From: Actinoplanes campanulatus
GTDB lineage: Bacteria > Actinomycetota > Actinomycetes > Mycobacteriales > Micromonosporaceae
Direction of reading: 5' to 3'
Assembly (NCBI RefSeq): GCF_014647795.1
Contig: NZ_BMPW01000022.1
Coordinates: 1 to 64,000 of the forward strand
Length of the DNA: 64,000 nt
Position numbers and translations under genes: made by a program. The notes beneath the pieces are model-generated. The model was not told the DNA's origin and did not search any database. It was given only the letters and a program-made list of their open reading frames with translations. This document shows positions 1 to 8,978 of this stretch, one piece after another; the stretch's first letter is position 1, and each line of letters opens with the position of its first letter.

Positions 1-674
1 CCGTCATCACTCCCGCGCTGCGTGGCGACGACGCCTGTGCCGTCATCACTCCCGCGCCGCGTGGCGACGACGCCTGTGCCGTCATCACTCCCGCGCTGCG
101 TGGCCTGGTCGTGGCGAAGGCCTCCCTGGCGCAGCTCACCGCCCTGGCTGGGCTGCTCGACGAGCACGATCCGGCGGGGGCGGTCGGCCTCGTACCTTTG
201 TTGGAGACCCCGCAGGCGATCCTCGCGGCAGCGGCCATCGCGTCGGCGCCGCGCGTCACCCGGTTGCAGATCGGCGAGGCCGATCTCAGCGCCGAGCTGG
301 GCATCACCCCCGGAGATCAAGAACTTCTCTTCGTACGATCGAGCGTCGTCCTCGCCTCGGCGGCCGCCGGAATCGAGCCACCCGCCGCCGCGGTGACCAC
401 CGACTTCCGTGACCTGGACGCTCTGCGCCGCTCGACGCTCGCCTTGAAGCGCCTCGGCTTCCGCGGCCGCGCCTGCATCCACCCGGCCCAGATCCCGGTG
501 GTCCACGACGTCTTCACCCCGACCGCCGAGGAGATCGCCACCGCCCGCGACCTGATCACCCGCTTCGAAACCGCCGGCGGTGGCGTCTGCCTGGACGCCC
601 GGGGCCGCATGGTCGACCTGGCCGTGATCCGAGAAGCCCGCCGAACCCTCTCCCTGGCGCCCCACACCCAGTAG
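1..674 (+). CDS. CoA ester lyase, HpcH/HpaI-CitE family (3' part)
   Basis: The gene enters from the left edge, reading from base 3, and ends at TAG 672-674. The last ~190 residues match the C-terminal half of the CitE-like family (Mg-dependent lyases cleaving citramalyl-, malyl- or citryl-type CoA esters): a VGLVPLLETPQAI strand with the metal-binding Glu, then RLQIGEADL, and near the end ACIHPAQIPVV and FTPTAEEIATA, both typical of CitE proteins. The substrate cannot be told from this part. An internal GTG at 111 could be mistaken for the start, but the frame stays open upstream and the fold needs the missing barrel strands. Residues encoded by 3-104 are a 13-residue tandem repeat, unusual for this enzyme. 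Confidence 0.8.
   Translation, partial: VITPALRGDDACAVITPAPRGDDACAVITPALRGLVVAKASLAQLTALAGLLDEHDPAGAVGLVPLLETPQAILAAAAIASAPRVTRLQIGEADLSAELGITPGDQELLFVRSSVVLASAAAGIEPPAAAVTTDFRDLDALRRSTLALKRLGFRGRACIHPAQIPVVHDVFTPTAEEIATARDLITRFETAGGGVCLDARGRMVDLAVIREARRTLSLAPHTQ
3..104 (+). repeat. 39-bp in-frame tandem repeat (about 2.6 copies)
   Basis: Units start at 3, 42 and 81. Each full unit encodes 13 residues of the form VITPALRGDDACA, with one Leu/Pro change between copies. The array probably continues to the left of the window. It lies inside the lyase reading frame and keeps it open. Confidence 0.85.
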
Positions 675-1367
675 CGCCTTGCCCGGCCCCTTCACCCGTC
701 CCGTTCCCGTGCCGGTTCCCGTTCTGGTCTCCGTTCTGGTCCTGGTGTCGGTGCCGTTTCCCGTGCTGGTCCCGGCTTTTCGCGATCCGCTGGCACGCTG
801 AGCGTCCCGCACCCACCAGACCACGCGATCTTGGCCGCTTTCTCACCGTCCGCGGTGGACTTTCGTCCAAGATCTGTGAGGCGGGCCGGCGAGGCCGTGA
901 GGCCGTGAGGCGGGGCGGCCGTGAGGCGGGGCGGCCGTGAGGCGGGGCGGCCGTGAGGCGGGGCGGCGAGGCCGCGAGGCGACGGGGCCGTGAGGCGGGG
1001 CGGCGAGGCCGCGAGGCGACGGGGCCGTGAGGCGGGGCGGCGAGGCCGCGGGGCCGTGGGGCGGCGGGTGGTGCGCTTGGTGCGGTGGGTTCAGCGCGCG
1101 GCGATCTTGGGCGTCTTGCCACCGAGGACGGTGGTGACACGTCCGAGATTGATGTGCTGGCACGCCGCCGTGAGCCTGAACGGGGAGGCGGTCCAGTGGG
1201 GTGAGCATCGACGGCCGGGGTGGCGACATGAATGCCTGTCGATGGAGATGGGCGTCGAATAGCAGGTGCGGGGGATGACCCTAACGGTATGGTGAATCAA
1301 CCTGATAGATCATTGCGCATGCGTCATCGCTCCGGGAAGGGTCGGGGAATCCCAACGGAGGTGCTTT
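675..1367. other. Intergenic region with low-complexity and GC-rich repeats
   Basis: This 693-base gap has no convincing gene. At 690-780 it holds imperfect repeats of a cgttctggtc-type word. An 8-bp inverted repeat (GATCTTGG/CCAAGATC) around 829-876 flanks a small ACCG/CGGT hairpin and may be a terminator for the lyase. The satellite at 876-1062 follows. Reading frames here are Arg/Pro-rich on every strand and look like composition artefacts. Confidence 0.6.
876..1062. repeat. GC-rich minisatellite
   Basis: Tandem copies of a 16-bp word, GGCGGGGCGGCCGTGA, at about 908-960 change into a longer 37-bp unit, with clear copies at 984-1020 and 1021-1050. The mixed unit lengths suggest slippage or unequal exchange. 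No function can be read from it. Confidence 0.8.
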
Positions 1368-3893
1368 GTGGACTTGTCACGAACCCTGACCGGATTCGGT
1401 GCCGCGTTGCTCGCCACCGCCCTGCTCGCCAATCCGGCGACGGGCGCACCCGGTGACACCCCGTCGACTCGCGACTTCGGTAACGGGCCGGAACGCAACG
1501 AGATCGCCGCCGTCGACTCGGCCGCCGCACTGTCGGCGCAGACGCTGCTTGCGGAGGAGCCCGCGTCCGCGTGGAGCCTCAGGAGCCGCAAGGGCTACCC
1601 ACGGCAGAACACCCTGCCGATGTGGCCGGACAATCCCGAGGACCGGTCGATCAAGCTCGGCCTCATCCCGTACCACGAGATAGCCCCGAAGCTGAACGCG
1701 CTGCAGCAGGCCTCGGACCGGGTGTCCGCGGAGATCATCGGGAAGTCGGCCGGAGGCCGCGACCTCTACCTGGTGACGGTGACCGCCCCCGAGTCGGCGG
1801 GCGAGGCGGCCCGGCAGGACCGCTGGCGTGAGCTGATCGAGGAGAATCCGGCCGCCGCGAAGCGGGATCGCGCTCTCCGAAACGGTTACAAGACGCCGGT
1901 CTGGATCAACGCGAACATCCACGGCAACGAGTGGGAGGGCACCGACGGCGCGCTGCGTGTCATCGAACGCCTGGCCACCGCCACCGACGCCGCGACCGGA
2001 GACTTCCTGGACCGCAGCCGGGTGTATGTGACCGTCACCAACAACCCGGACGGCCGCATCGCCGGGACCAGGGCGAACAGCGCCGGCTTCGACATCAACC
2101 GGGACCACGCGACCGGTTCGCAGCCGGAGTCCCGGGCGGTCCGCGACGTGGTCATCGGGACGCAGCCGTTCGTCATGCTCGACGAGCACGGCTACACCGG
2201 CACCACGCTGATCGAGCCGGCCACCCCGCCGCACGGGCAGAACTACGAGTACGACCTCTACATCAAGCACGCGCTGCCCAACGCGCTCGGCATGGAGAAG
2301 GCGATCCAGCGGCTCGGCTACCCGGAGACGGCCGCCGCCGACATCCCGTTCCGGGACTACGTTCCCGGTGACTGGGACGACTGGCCGCCGATCTTCACCC
2401 CGATGTACGCGATGTACCAGGGCGCGATCGGTCACACCGTGGAGATCCCGCTGCGGGTCAACAACGCCGACTACACCAACCTGCCGGTCGAGGAACTGCG
2501 GCGTCGCGCCCGGATCAACACCGACGTGGCGGCCGCGACCATCGAGGCGGCGCTCACCTACGCCGACACCGACCGGGCCACCCTGCTCGCCGACCAGATC
2601 GAGCAGTTCCGCCGCGGCTGGGCGGGCGAGGCGTCGCCGGAGATCCCGGACGGTTTCGTGCCCGGGTTCGGCCCCGAGGACCGGTACTCGACGACGTTCC
2701 CGCGCGCCTACGTCATCCCGGCGGGCACCCCGGCGGCCGCCCGCCTCGTCGACCATCTGATCGCCAACGACGTCCGGGTCACCCGCGCCCGCCACGACTT
2801 CACCGCGAACGGGCGCCGCTACCCCGACGGCACCTACATCGTCGACATGCACCAGCCGAAGCGCGGCCTCGCGAACGTGCTCCTCGAAGCCGGCCGCGAC
2901 ATCTCCGACCTGGTGCCGCAGATGTACGACATCTCCGGCTGGAGCCACGGCCTGCTCTGGGGCGCAGGCGTCGACGCCAGCCTCCGCACCCTGCCGCGCG
3001 TCCACACGTCGCCGGTCACCAGGGCCGCGCCCACCGGCTCGGTCGACGCGCCGCGCGGGCGGGACCTCACCCTGTCGCTGCGCGACGGCAACGATGTGCG
3101 CGCGGTCAACGAGCTGCTCACGCGGGGGATCAAACTGCGGCGTACGCACGCGGGCGCCGTCGTGGTCCCGGCCGAGGCGCGCTCCGAGGCCACCGCGCTA
3201 GCCAAGACCTTGGGCGTACGATTCAGCGCCGCCCCTCGTGGCGCCAAGGGTGAGGTGTTCGACCAGCCGGTGATCGCCGCCGCCGTCTCCGCGGACGAGC
3301 TGTTCGTTCTCCGCGAGATGGGTTTCGGAGTGCGGACCGTGTCGACGGCGGTCCTGAACGCCGGGGCCGACCTCTCCGGCGTGGACACCCTGATCGTCTC
3401 GTCGGGCCTGTCGTACGCAGCCCTGAACCCCACGGCCCGCGCCGCCGTCGACGCCTTCCTGGCCGGTGGCGGCGGCGTGCTCACCCGGGGCGCCACCGGC
3501 GCCGCCTTCAACGCCGCCGCGAAGGTCCTGCCGGCGACCGCGGTGGCCGGCCGTGGCGACGCCAACGGCGTGGTCACCGTGACGAACGAGGGCCCGATCG
3601 TGGGCGCGGGCTCCCCGCCGCACTCGTTCGTCTACTCGCCGCTCTGGTTCACCGGCACCGGCTTCACCGTGGAACAGCGCTACGGCACCGGCCCGCTGGT
3701 CGCCGGCCACTGGCTGCCCACCGAGGCCGGCGCCAACGGCCCGGCCCAGGCCGCCGGTCAGGCCGCCGTCGTCTCCGGCACCACACCCGGCGGCGGCAAC
3801 GCGGTCCTGTTCGGCACCGAGCCGTTGTTCCGGGCCCACCCGAAGGGCCTGTACGCCGGCTACGCCCGAGCCCTGTTCTGGACCGCCGGCTAG
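1368..3893 (+). CDS. Secreted M14-family zinc carboxypeptidase
   Basis: An 841-residue exported peptidase. A GTG start follows a GGAGG ribosome site. Residues 1-27 form a signal peptide (hydrophobic GFGAALLATALLA core, ATG-A cleavage region). The M14 zinc site is visible: H185-x-x-E188 in IHGNEWEG, the substrate-binding NNPDG segment, FDINRDH, and the third ligand in LDEHGYTG. The Glu of GHTVEIP is the likely catalytic base. M14 enzymes remove C-terminal residues from peptides or cleave wall peptides. The last ~350 residues extend past the catalytic domain and resemble the accessory region of large actinobacterial M14 proteins. It probably acts outside the cell in protein or peptide scavenging. 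A strong hairpin follows the stop codon. Confidence 0.88.
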   Translation: MDLSRTLTGFGAALLATALLANPATGAPGDTPSTRDFGNGPERNEIAAVDSAAALSAQTLLAEEPASAWSLRSRKGYPRQNTLPMWPDNPEDRSIKLGLIPYHEIAPKLNALQQASDRVSAEIIGKSAGGRDLYLVTVTAPESAGEAARQDRWRELIEENPAAAKRDRALRNGYKTPVWINANIHGNEWEGTDGALRVIERLATATDAATGDFLDRSRVYVTVTNNPDGRIAGTRANSAGFDINRDHATGSQPESRAVRDVVIGTQPFVMLDEHGYTGTTLIEPATPPHGQNYEYDLYIKHALPNALGMEKAIQRLGYPETAAADIPFRDYVPGDWDDWPPIFTPMYAMYQGAIGHTVEIPLRVNNADYTNLPVEELRRRARINTDVAAATIEAALTYADTDRATLLADQIEQFRRGWAGEASPEIPDGFVPGFGPEDRYSTTFPRAYVIPAGTPAAARLVDHLIANDVRVTRARHDFTANGRRYPDGTYIVDMHQPKRGLANVLLEAGRDISDLVPQMYDISGWSHGLLWGAGVDASLRTLPRVHTSPVTRAAPTGSVDAPRGRDLTLSLRDGNDVRAVNELLTRGIKLRRTHAGAVVVPAEARSEATALAKTLGVRFSAAPRGAKGEVFDQPVIAAAVSADELFVLREMGFGVRTVSTAVLNAGADLSGVDTLIVSSGLSYAALNPTARAAVDAFLAGGGGVLTRGATGAAFNAAAKVLPATAVAGRGDANGVVTVTNEGPIVGAGSPPHSFVYSPLWFTGTGFTVEQRYGTGPLVAGHWLPTEAGANGPAQAAGQAAVVSGTTPGGGNAVLFGTEPLFRAHPKGLYAGYARALFWTAG

Positions 3894-3900
3894 CCCACCC

Positions 3901-3944
3901 GGCAGAGCCCGCGGGCGGTTCTCGCACCGCCCGCGGGCTCTGCC
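3901..3944 (+). terminator. Strong hairpin terminator
   Basis: A perfect 18-bp stem (3901-3918 with 3927-3944) and an 8-nt loop start 7 bases after the peptidase stop codon. There is no clear U tract, as is common in actinobacteria. Confidence 0.85.
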
Positions 3945-4053
3945 GTCCGTGGCCCCAGTCTCGGTCACAGAGATCGCTGTTGATTCGCGACGGGGTGCCG
4001 GGCATAGTGTGTGCTCGTTCACACATTCGTGCCGTGATGGGGGCGTTCCGCAG

Positions 4054-4737
4054 ATGAGAAAGACGGCGTTCCGGGAGGGCGGATTCCGGGAAGGCCTGGC
4101 GGAGTCGCTGCCCTGGCTGCCGATCATCGTCGCTGTCGGCCTGTTGCTGTTCATGGTCCTGGTGACCGGGCTCCGGCTGCTGTCGCCGGACCGTGACGAC
4201 GTCACCGTCGAGGCCGAGCCGGGACTCACCCTGCCCGCGCCACTGCGGCCCGCCGCGGTCACCTCGTCGGCGGCGTCCGCGCCCGCACCCTCGGCGACGG
4301 GAAGCCGGTCGCCGGCGGTTCGGCCGTCCTTCAGCCGGCTCCCGGTGCGGACGCCGTCGACCAGACCGTCGACCAGGCCGCCGGCCGTCGCGCGCCCGTC
4401 GAGCCCCGTGCCCACGGTCACCGGCAGGTACCGGGTGATGGCGCCCTACGACCGGGAGTTCATCGGCGAGGTCCTGGTGACCAACTCCGGCGCGGCGCCC
4501 GCCGGCTGGGTGGTCGAGCTGACCTTCCCGGACGAGGTGGGCGAGCTGCGCACGTCGTGGGTCGAGTCCGCGCCGCAGGCCACTCTGAGCCGGTCGGGCG
4601 ACCGCTACATCTGGCGCTCCGGCGCGCCGGTCGCCGTCGGATCGAGCGCCCCGCTGCGTTTCCAGTACGCCCACACGGGCACGGGCGGCCGCCCCTCCTC
4701 CTGCACCGTCAACGGAACCCCCTGTTCCTACAGCTGA
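4054..4737 (+). CDS. Membrane-anchored protein with C-terminal CBM2-like domain
   Basis: The ATG at 4054 is preferred over an upstream in-frame ATG at 3949 because homology-like sequence begins at MRKTAF. Of 227 residues, about 1-25 are cytoplasmic, 27-47 form one membrane helix (LPWLPIIVAVGLLLFMVLVTG), and 60-125 are a Pro/Ser/Thr/Ala-rich linker. The last ~100 residues resemble a cellulose-binding family 2 module: a V..NSG.AP..GW.V pattern, aromatic residues (W at TSWVES and YIWRS) and a closing C-x7-C pair. It is likely displayed outside the membrane to bind a polysaccharide. No catalytic domain is seen. Confidence 0.7.
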   Translation: MRKTAFREGGFREGLAESLPWLPIIVAVGLLLFMVLVTGLRLLSPDRDDVTVEAEPGLTLPAPLRPAAVTSSAASAPAPSATGSRSPAVRPSFSRLPVRTPSTRPSTRPPAVARPSSPVPTVTGRYRVMAPYDREFIGEVLVTNSGAAPAGWVVELTFPDEVGELRTSWVESAPQATLSRSGDRYIWRSGAPVAVGSSAPLRFQYAHTGTGGRPSSCTVNGTPCSYS

Positions 4738-5103
4738 CGGGCACGGCCTCGACCTGCCGGCACCAGCTGACTGCGGGTGCTGTCTCAAGTGTTTCGAGAC
4801 AGCCCTACTTCCTCGGCCCGTTGTGTCCCGGCCAGTGCGCACACGGTGCCGTTCGTGGTCGCCTACCGGCGTTCCAGGGGCAGCCTGGGTCCACGGGTGG
4901 CGCTACGTGAGCGGTTACCGGGCCGGCAGGCGGCAGCGGACGGGCGCGGGTCAATCGACCAGCAGAGTCAGTACTGACAGCCGACCGAGCGGGATCGGCC
5001 ACGGCGCGTTGCCGCCGGAAAGACGGCCACCCCGGCAACGTGGATGCCGTTGTTCGTGTGGGGTGACCGGCCACTCAACGCCCGGCGGTCGCGGCACGGA
5101 GCG
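4738..5103. other. Convergent intergenic region
   Basis: This 366-base gap lies between converging genes. An inverted repeat GCTGTCTC/GAGACAGC at 4779-4803 is a likely terminator, and a similar hairpin follows the DUF72 gene at 45419. The remainder shows no supportable gene. Confidence 0.55.
4779..4803 (+). terminator. Hairpin terminator
   Basis: 8-bp arms, 4779-4786 and 4796-4803, are followed by a short pyrimidine-rich run. It sits 42 bases after the stop codon of the CBM2-like gene. Confidence 0.55.
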
Positions 5104-7125
5104 TTAGTGGGCAGGTGATCGCGGGTGCGCCGCGGGACGGGGTCGATTGCGGTCGGGGACGGCGACGTCCGTACCGGAAATGGTGTGTGATTCCCAGGTC
5201 GAGTACATGGCCGCGTAGTGGCCTTCGGCCGTGAGCAGGTCGTCGTGCGTGCCCGATTCCACGATGCCGCCGTCGTCGACGACGATCACCCGGTCGGCGC
5301 GCCGCGCCGTGGAGAGCCGATGGGCCACCAGGATCGCCGTCCGGCCGTCGAGGAGCCGCTGGATCGCCGCCTCCACCCGCAGCTCGGACCGCAGATCGAG
5401 GCTGGAGGTCGCCTCGTCGAGCACCACCACCCGCGGCTCGGCCACGAAGACGCGGGCCAGCGCGATCAGCTGGCGCTCGCCGGGCGACACCGACTGGCCG
5501 CGCTCGTGCAGGACGGTGTGCAGGCCGCCGGGGGAGCGGTCGACCAGATCCCGAAGGCCGACCGCGTCGACCGCCGCCCACACCACCTCGTCGGGCACCG
5601 ACGGGCGGGCGAAGGCGATGTTGTCGCGCAGCGTCCCGGCGAACAGGAACGGCTCCTGCGGGACCACGCCGACCTGCCGGTGCAGCGAGCCGAGGGTGAC
5701 GTCGCGCAGGTCGTGGCCGTCGATGAGGACGAGGCCTTCGTCCGGGTCGTAGAGCCGGGCCACCAGTTTGGCCAGGGTGGACTTGCCGGCGCCGGTCGGG
5801 CCGACGCACGCGATCGTCTCGCCGGGGGCGATCCGGAGGCTGACGTCGCGCAGCACCGGGCGGTCCGGGTCGTAGCCGAAGGTGACGCCGCGCAGTTCGA
5901 TGGCGCCGTCGGCCGGGGGCAGCGGGATCGCGCCAGGGGCCTCGCGGACGGCCGGTACGGTCCCGAGCAGCCCGCGGAGCTTGCCGAGCGCGGCGCGCGC
6001 CTGCTGGTAGTTGGTGTAGAGCTGGACGAGCTGCTGGACCGGCTGGAAGAAGGCGTTCAGGTAGAGCACGAACGCGGTCAGCTCGCCGATGGTGAGGGTG
6101 CCGTCGAGCACCATGTGGCCACCGATCAGCAGCAGCGCGGCCAGCCCGAGCAGGCCGATCACCGAGGTGCCGGGGCCGTAGAGGGCGCTGATCCGTCCGG
6201 TGTGGTCGTTCGCGTCACGGTAGTCGCCGACCACCTCGCGGTGCCCGGTGACGCTGCGGTCCTGCTGGTTGTGGGCGGTGATGACGCGTACGCCGTACAG
6301 GCTCTCGGAGAGGTGGGTGAAGAGGGCCGCGATGGTGTCGCGCTGCCGCCGGTAGCCGACGTCGGCGGCCCCGCGGAACCATAGCGTGAGCAGCAGCAGC
6401 GGCGGCACCACCAGGACCAGGGTGATCGCCGCCAGCGACGCGTCGTAGTGCACCAGGATCGTGGTGACCACGACCATGGTGAGCCCGTGGATGAGGAACT
6501 GGGCGAACCCCTCGGACAGCAGGTGCTGCAACGCCTCCACGTCCGAGGTCATCCGGGTGAGCGTGACCCCGGCCTTCTCGCTGGTGTAGTGGTCCAGGCT
6601 CAGCCGCTGCAACTGGGCGAAGACGCGGACCCGCAGGTCACGGGTGGCGTAGGCGGCGAGCCGGCCGCTCTGCCGGATCCGGACCGCCGAGGCCACCGCG
6701 GTGAGGGCGACCGAGGCGAGGAACGCCACGGCCGCCAGGATCAGGACCGGTACGTCGCGGGCCACGATGCCGTGGTCGATGCCGACCTGGACCAGGTACG
6801 GACCGGACTGCAGCAGCAGCGCCTCCACCAGCACCGCGACGGCCGCCGCCACGAGCAGCGCCGGCCGGCCGGACAGCAGCGACCAGAGGCTGAGCCGGCC
6901 GCCGTCCGGGGCCTGGGTGAACGGCTCGTCCGGCGCCGGGTGCACGGGTTCGCGGGCCTCCAGCGCGGCCACCCCGGCGGCCAGTTCCGGCGGGATCCCG
7001 GCGAACGCGCCCGGGCCGCCCTGCCGCCGGTCGCGGCCGCCCGCGCCGGTGCCGCTGAGGCCGCCGACCGGCCCGGATCCGGGCCCGCCACCCGGCCCGC
7101 CGAACCCACCGCCGAACATGCTCAT
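5104..7125 (-). CDS. ABC exporter half-transporter, catalytic subunit
   Basis: A 673-residue ABC half-transporter: a Gly-rich N terminus (~40 residues), six membrane helices (~90-370) and an ATPase domain (~400-645). Walker A is GPTGAGKST and Walker B is VVVLDEAT with the catalytic Glu. The signature is degenerate, SVSPGERQ instead of LSGGQ. Its ATG overlaps the stop codon of the upstream transporter gene by 4 bases, so the two are co-translated and should form a heterodimer. Its Walker motifs pair with the intact LSGGQ of the partner to give one working ATP site. This asymmetry is known from TM287/288-type exporters. Substrate unknown, probably drug- or lipid-like. Confidence 0.88.
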   Translation of the reverse strand: MSMFGGGFGGPGGGPGSGPVGGLSGTGAGGRDRRQGGPGAFAGIPPELAAGVAALEAREPVHPAPDEPFTQAPDGGRLSLWSLLSGRPALLVAAAVAVLVEALLLQSGPYLVQVGIDHGIVARDVPVLILAAVAFLASVALTAVASAVRIRQSGRLAAYATRDLRVRVFAQLQRLSLDHYTSEKAGVTLTRMTSDVEALQHLLSEGFAQFLIHGLTMVVVTTILVHYDASLAAITLVLVVPPLLLLTLWFRGAADVGYRRQRDTIAALFTHLSESLYGVRVITAHNQQDRSVTGHREVVGDYRDANDHTGRISALYGPGTSVIGLLGLAALLLIGGHMVLDGTLTIGELTAFVLYLNAFFQPVQQLVQLYTNYQQARAALGKLRGLLGTVPAVREAPGAIPLPPADGAIELRGVTFGYDPDRPVLRDVSLRIAPGETIACVGPTGAGKSTLAKLVARLYDPDEGLVLIDGHDLRDVTLGSLHRQVGVVPQEPFLFAGTLRDNIAFARPSVPDEVVWAAVDAVGLRDLVDRSPGGLHTVLHERGQSVSPGERQLIALARVFVAEPRVVVLDEATSSLDLRSELRVEAAIQRLLDGRTAILVAHRLSTARRADRVIVVDDGGIVESGTHDDLLTAEGHYAAMYSTWESHTISGTDVAVPDRNRPRPAAHPRSPAH

Positions 7126-8897
7126 CGGTGCACCTCCGCGACGCTGGTGGCGAGAACGCGGCGGTAGCGGGGCTCGATCGCCAGCAGTTCCGCGTGGGTC
7201 CCGGACGCGACGGCGCGACCGTTCTCGATCAGGACGACCCGGTCCGCCAGCCCGATCGTGGCGAGCCGGTGCGCGACGACGATCGTGGTGCGGTCGTGCA
7301 TCAGGTCGCGCAGCGCCTCGTGGATCTCGTGCTCGACGCGGACGTCGATCGCGCTCGTGGCGTCGTCCAGGATCAGCACCGGCGGGTTGACCAGCAGCGC
7401 GCGGGCGATCGCGACCCGCTGCCGCTGCCCGCCGGAGAGGGTGTAGCCGCGTTCGCCGACGACCGTGTCGTACCCCTCGGGAAGTCTCTCGATGAACGCG
7501 TGCGCGCCCGCGGCAATGGCGGCGGTCACCACCTGCTCGCGTGTCGCTCCTGGATGTCCGAAAGCGATGTTGTCGTGCAGCGACACGGAGAACAGGAACG
7601 GCTCGTCCGGCACGATCCCGACCCGGTCGCGCAGCGTGTCGAGGGGATAGTCGCGGACGTCGGCGCCGTCGATCAGCACCCGCCCCGCCGTCACGTCGTA
7701 GAAGCGCGCGGCGAGCCGTGCCACCGTCGACTTGCCGCCGCCGGTCGCGCCGACGAGGGCCACCGTCTCACCCGGCCGGACGTGCAGGTCCAGGCCGTCC
7801 AGGGCCACGGTCCCATCGGGGTACGCGAACCGCGCGCCCTCGAAACGAACGTCCCCCCGGGGTTCCGGAGCCACCGGGGTCACCGGGTCGACGACCTCGG
7901 CGGGCGTGTCCAGGATCTCGTAGATGCGCTGGGCCGACGCGGCCGCCCGCTGCCCCATCATGATGATCATGCCGAGCATCCGGAACGGCGGCTGGAGCAT
8001 CAGCACATAGGAGTTGAACGCCACGATCGTGCCGACGGTCGCGTTCCCGTCGAGCACCATCAGGCCGCCGATCAGCAGGACCATGGCCAGGCCGAGCCGG
8101 GGCAGGTTGTCCATCACCGGGAGCCAGCGGCCGCGGATCCGCGAGTCGGTGGTGTAGGCCCAGCGGACCCGGTCGGCGGCCCGGGCCAGCGTGTCGACCT
8201 GCCGCTGCTCGGCCGCGAACGCCTTGACGATCCGCACGCCCTGCACGTTCTCGTCGACCACGGTGGCGACGCCGGCCAGCCGGGACTGGATCAGCCAGGA
8301 GACCGGGAAGATCGCCTTGCGCATGCGGACGCCGAGGACCGCGATCACCGGCATGGTCAGCATCGCCACCACGGCCAGCGGGGCGTTGATCGACAGCATC
8401 AGGGCGAAGGCGACGCCCGCGATCGTGCACTGGACCAGGATCGACGGGCCGAACGCGAGGTACATCTGCACGGCCCGGATGTCGCTGGTGGCCCGGGACA
8501 GCAGCTCGCCGGACTGGGCCCGGTCGTAGAAGGCGTACGACATCCGCATCAGATGGGTGAAGACGATGTTGCGCAGGTCGTACTCCATCTCGTACGCGGT
8601 GCGCAGCAGATAGAGCCGGGCCAGGAAGTTGATCACGCCCTGGGTGACGGCCAGCGCGGCGATCAGGCCGACATACACGCTCAGGTCGCCGGTGCGGTCC
8701 ACCAGCGCCTCGTCGATGCCGATCCGGACCAGGTCGGGGATCCACACCTGGACGATGAGGCCGGCGAACGAGCACGTCAGCGACGTGGCGAGCAGGGCGC
8801 GGTGGGCGCGGACGATCGGCCAGGCGCGCCGTAGCCAGGTTTTCGACGGATCCGGATGGATGCCGCCCTTGGGGGCGCGGCGCGGTACGGGCGGCAT
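7122..8897 (-). CDS. ABC exporter half-transporter, degenerate-site subunit
   Basis: First gene of the two-gene exporter operon, 591 residues. ATG 8897 is chosen: homology starts at MPPVPRRAPK, and the open frame beyond it is spurious. Six membrane helices are followed by an ATPase domain with Walker A GATGGGKST, a canonical LSGGQRQR signature and Walker B LILDDAT, where Asp replaces the catalytic Glu. That change marks the non-hydrolysing site of a heterodimeric exporter and complements the defective signature of the 5104 gene product. A TAGGCT hexamer ends 7 bases before the ATG, so the message is probably leaderless. Confidence 0.88.
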   Translation of the reverse strand: MPPVPRRAPKGGIHPDPSKTWLRRAWPIVRAHRALLATSLTCSFAGLIVQVWIPDLVRIGIDEALVDRTGDLSVYVGLIAALAVTQGVINFLARLYLLRTAYEMEYDLRNIVFTHLMRMSYAFYDRAQSGELLSRATSDIRAVQMYLAFGPSILVQCTIAGVAFALMLSINAPLAVVAMLTMPVIAVLGVRMRKAIFPVSWLIQSRLAGVATVVDENVQGVRIVKAFAAEQRQVDTLARAADRVRWAYTTDSRIRGRWLPVMDNLPRLGLAMVLLIGGLMVLDGNATVGTIVAFNSYVLMLQPPFRMLGMIIMMGQRAAASAQRIYEILDTPAEVVDPVTPVAPEPRGDVRFEGARFAYPDGTVALDGLDLHVRPGETVALVGATGGGKSTVARLAARFYDVTAGRVLIDGADVRDYPLDTLRDRVGIVPDEPFLFSVSLHDNIAFGHPGATREQVVTAAIAAGAHAFIERLPEGYDTVVGERGYTLSGGQRQRVAIARALLVNPPVLILDDATSAIDVRVEHEIHEALRDLMHDRTTIVVAHRLATIGLADRVVLIENGRAVASGTHAELLAIEPRYRRVLATSVAEVHR

Positions 8898-8904
8898 GTT
8901 GCTT

Positions 8905-8910
8905 AGCCTA
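8905..8910 (-). promoter_or_regulatory. -10 element of a leaderless promoter (ABC exporter)
   Basis: TAGGCT lies 7 nt before the ATG at 8897. It sits inside the imperfect palindrome TTAGC-CTA-GCTAA (8903-8915). Confidence 0.55.
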
Positions 8911-8978
8911 GCTAACGATCTGAGGGACAAGGAACCCCGAATCCTCAACCGCCGTCGCCGGGAGCCGATCGAAGCGTC

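Noticed and set aside
1377-3149. 590-codon minus-strand frame inside the M14 peptidase gene
   Set aside because: It is a mirror of the codon bias of the real gene and shows no motif.
8903-8915. TTAGC-CTA-GCTAA upstream of the ABC exporter as an IdeR/DtxR iron box
   Set aside because: It fits only part of the 19-bp consensus, and the match is better explained by the -10 hexamer TAGGCT of a leaderless promoter.
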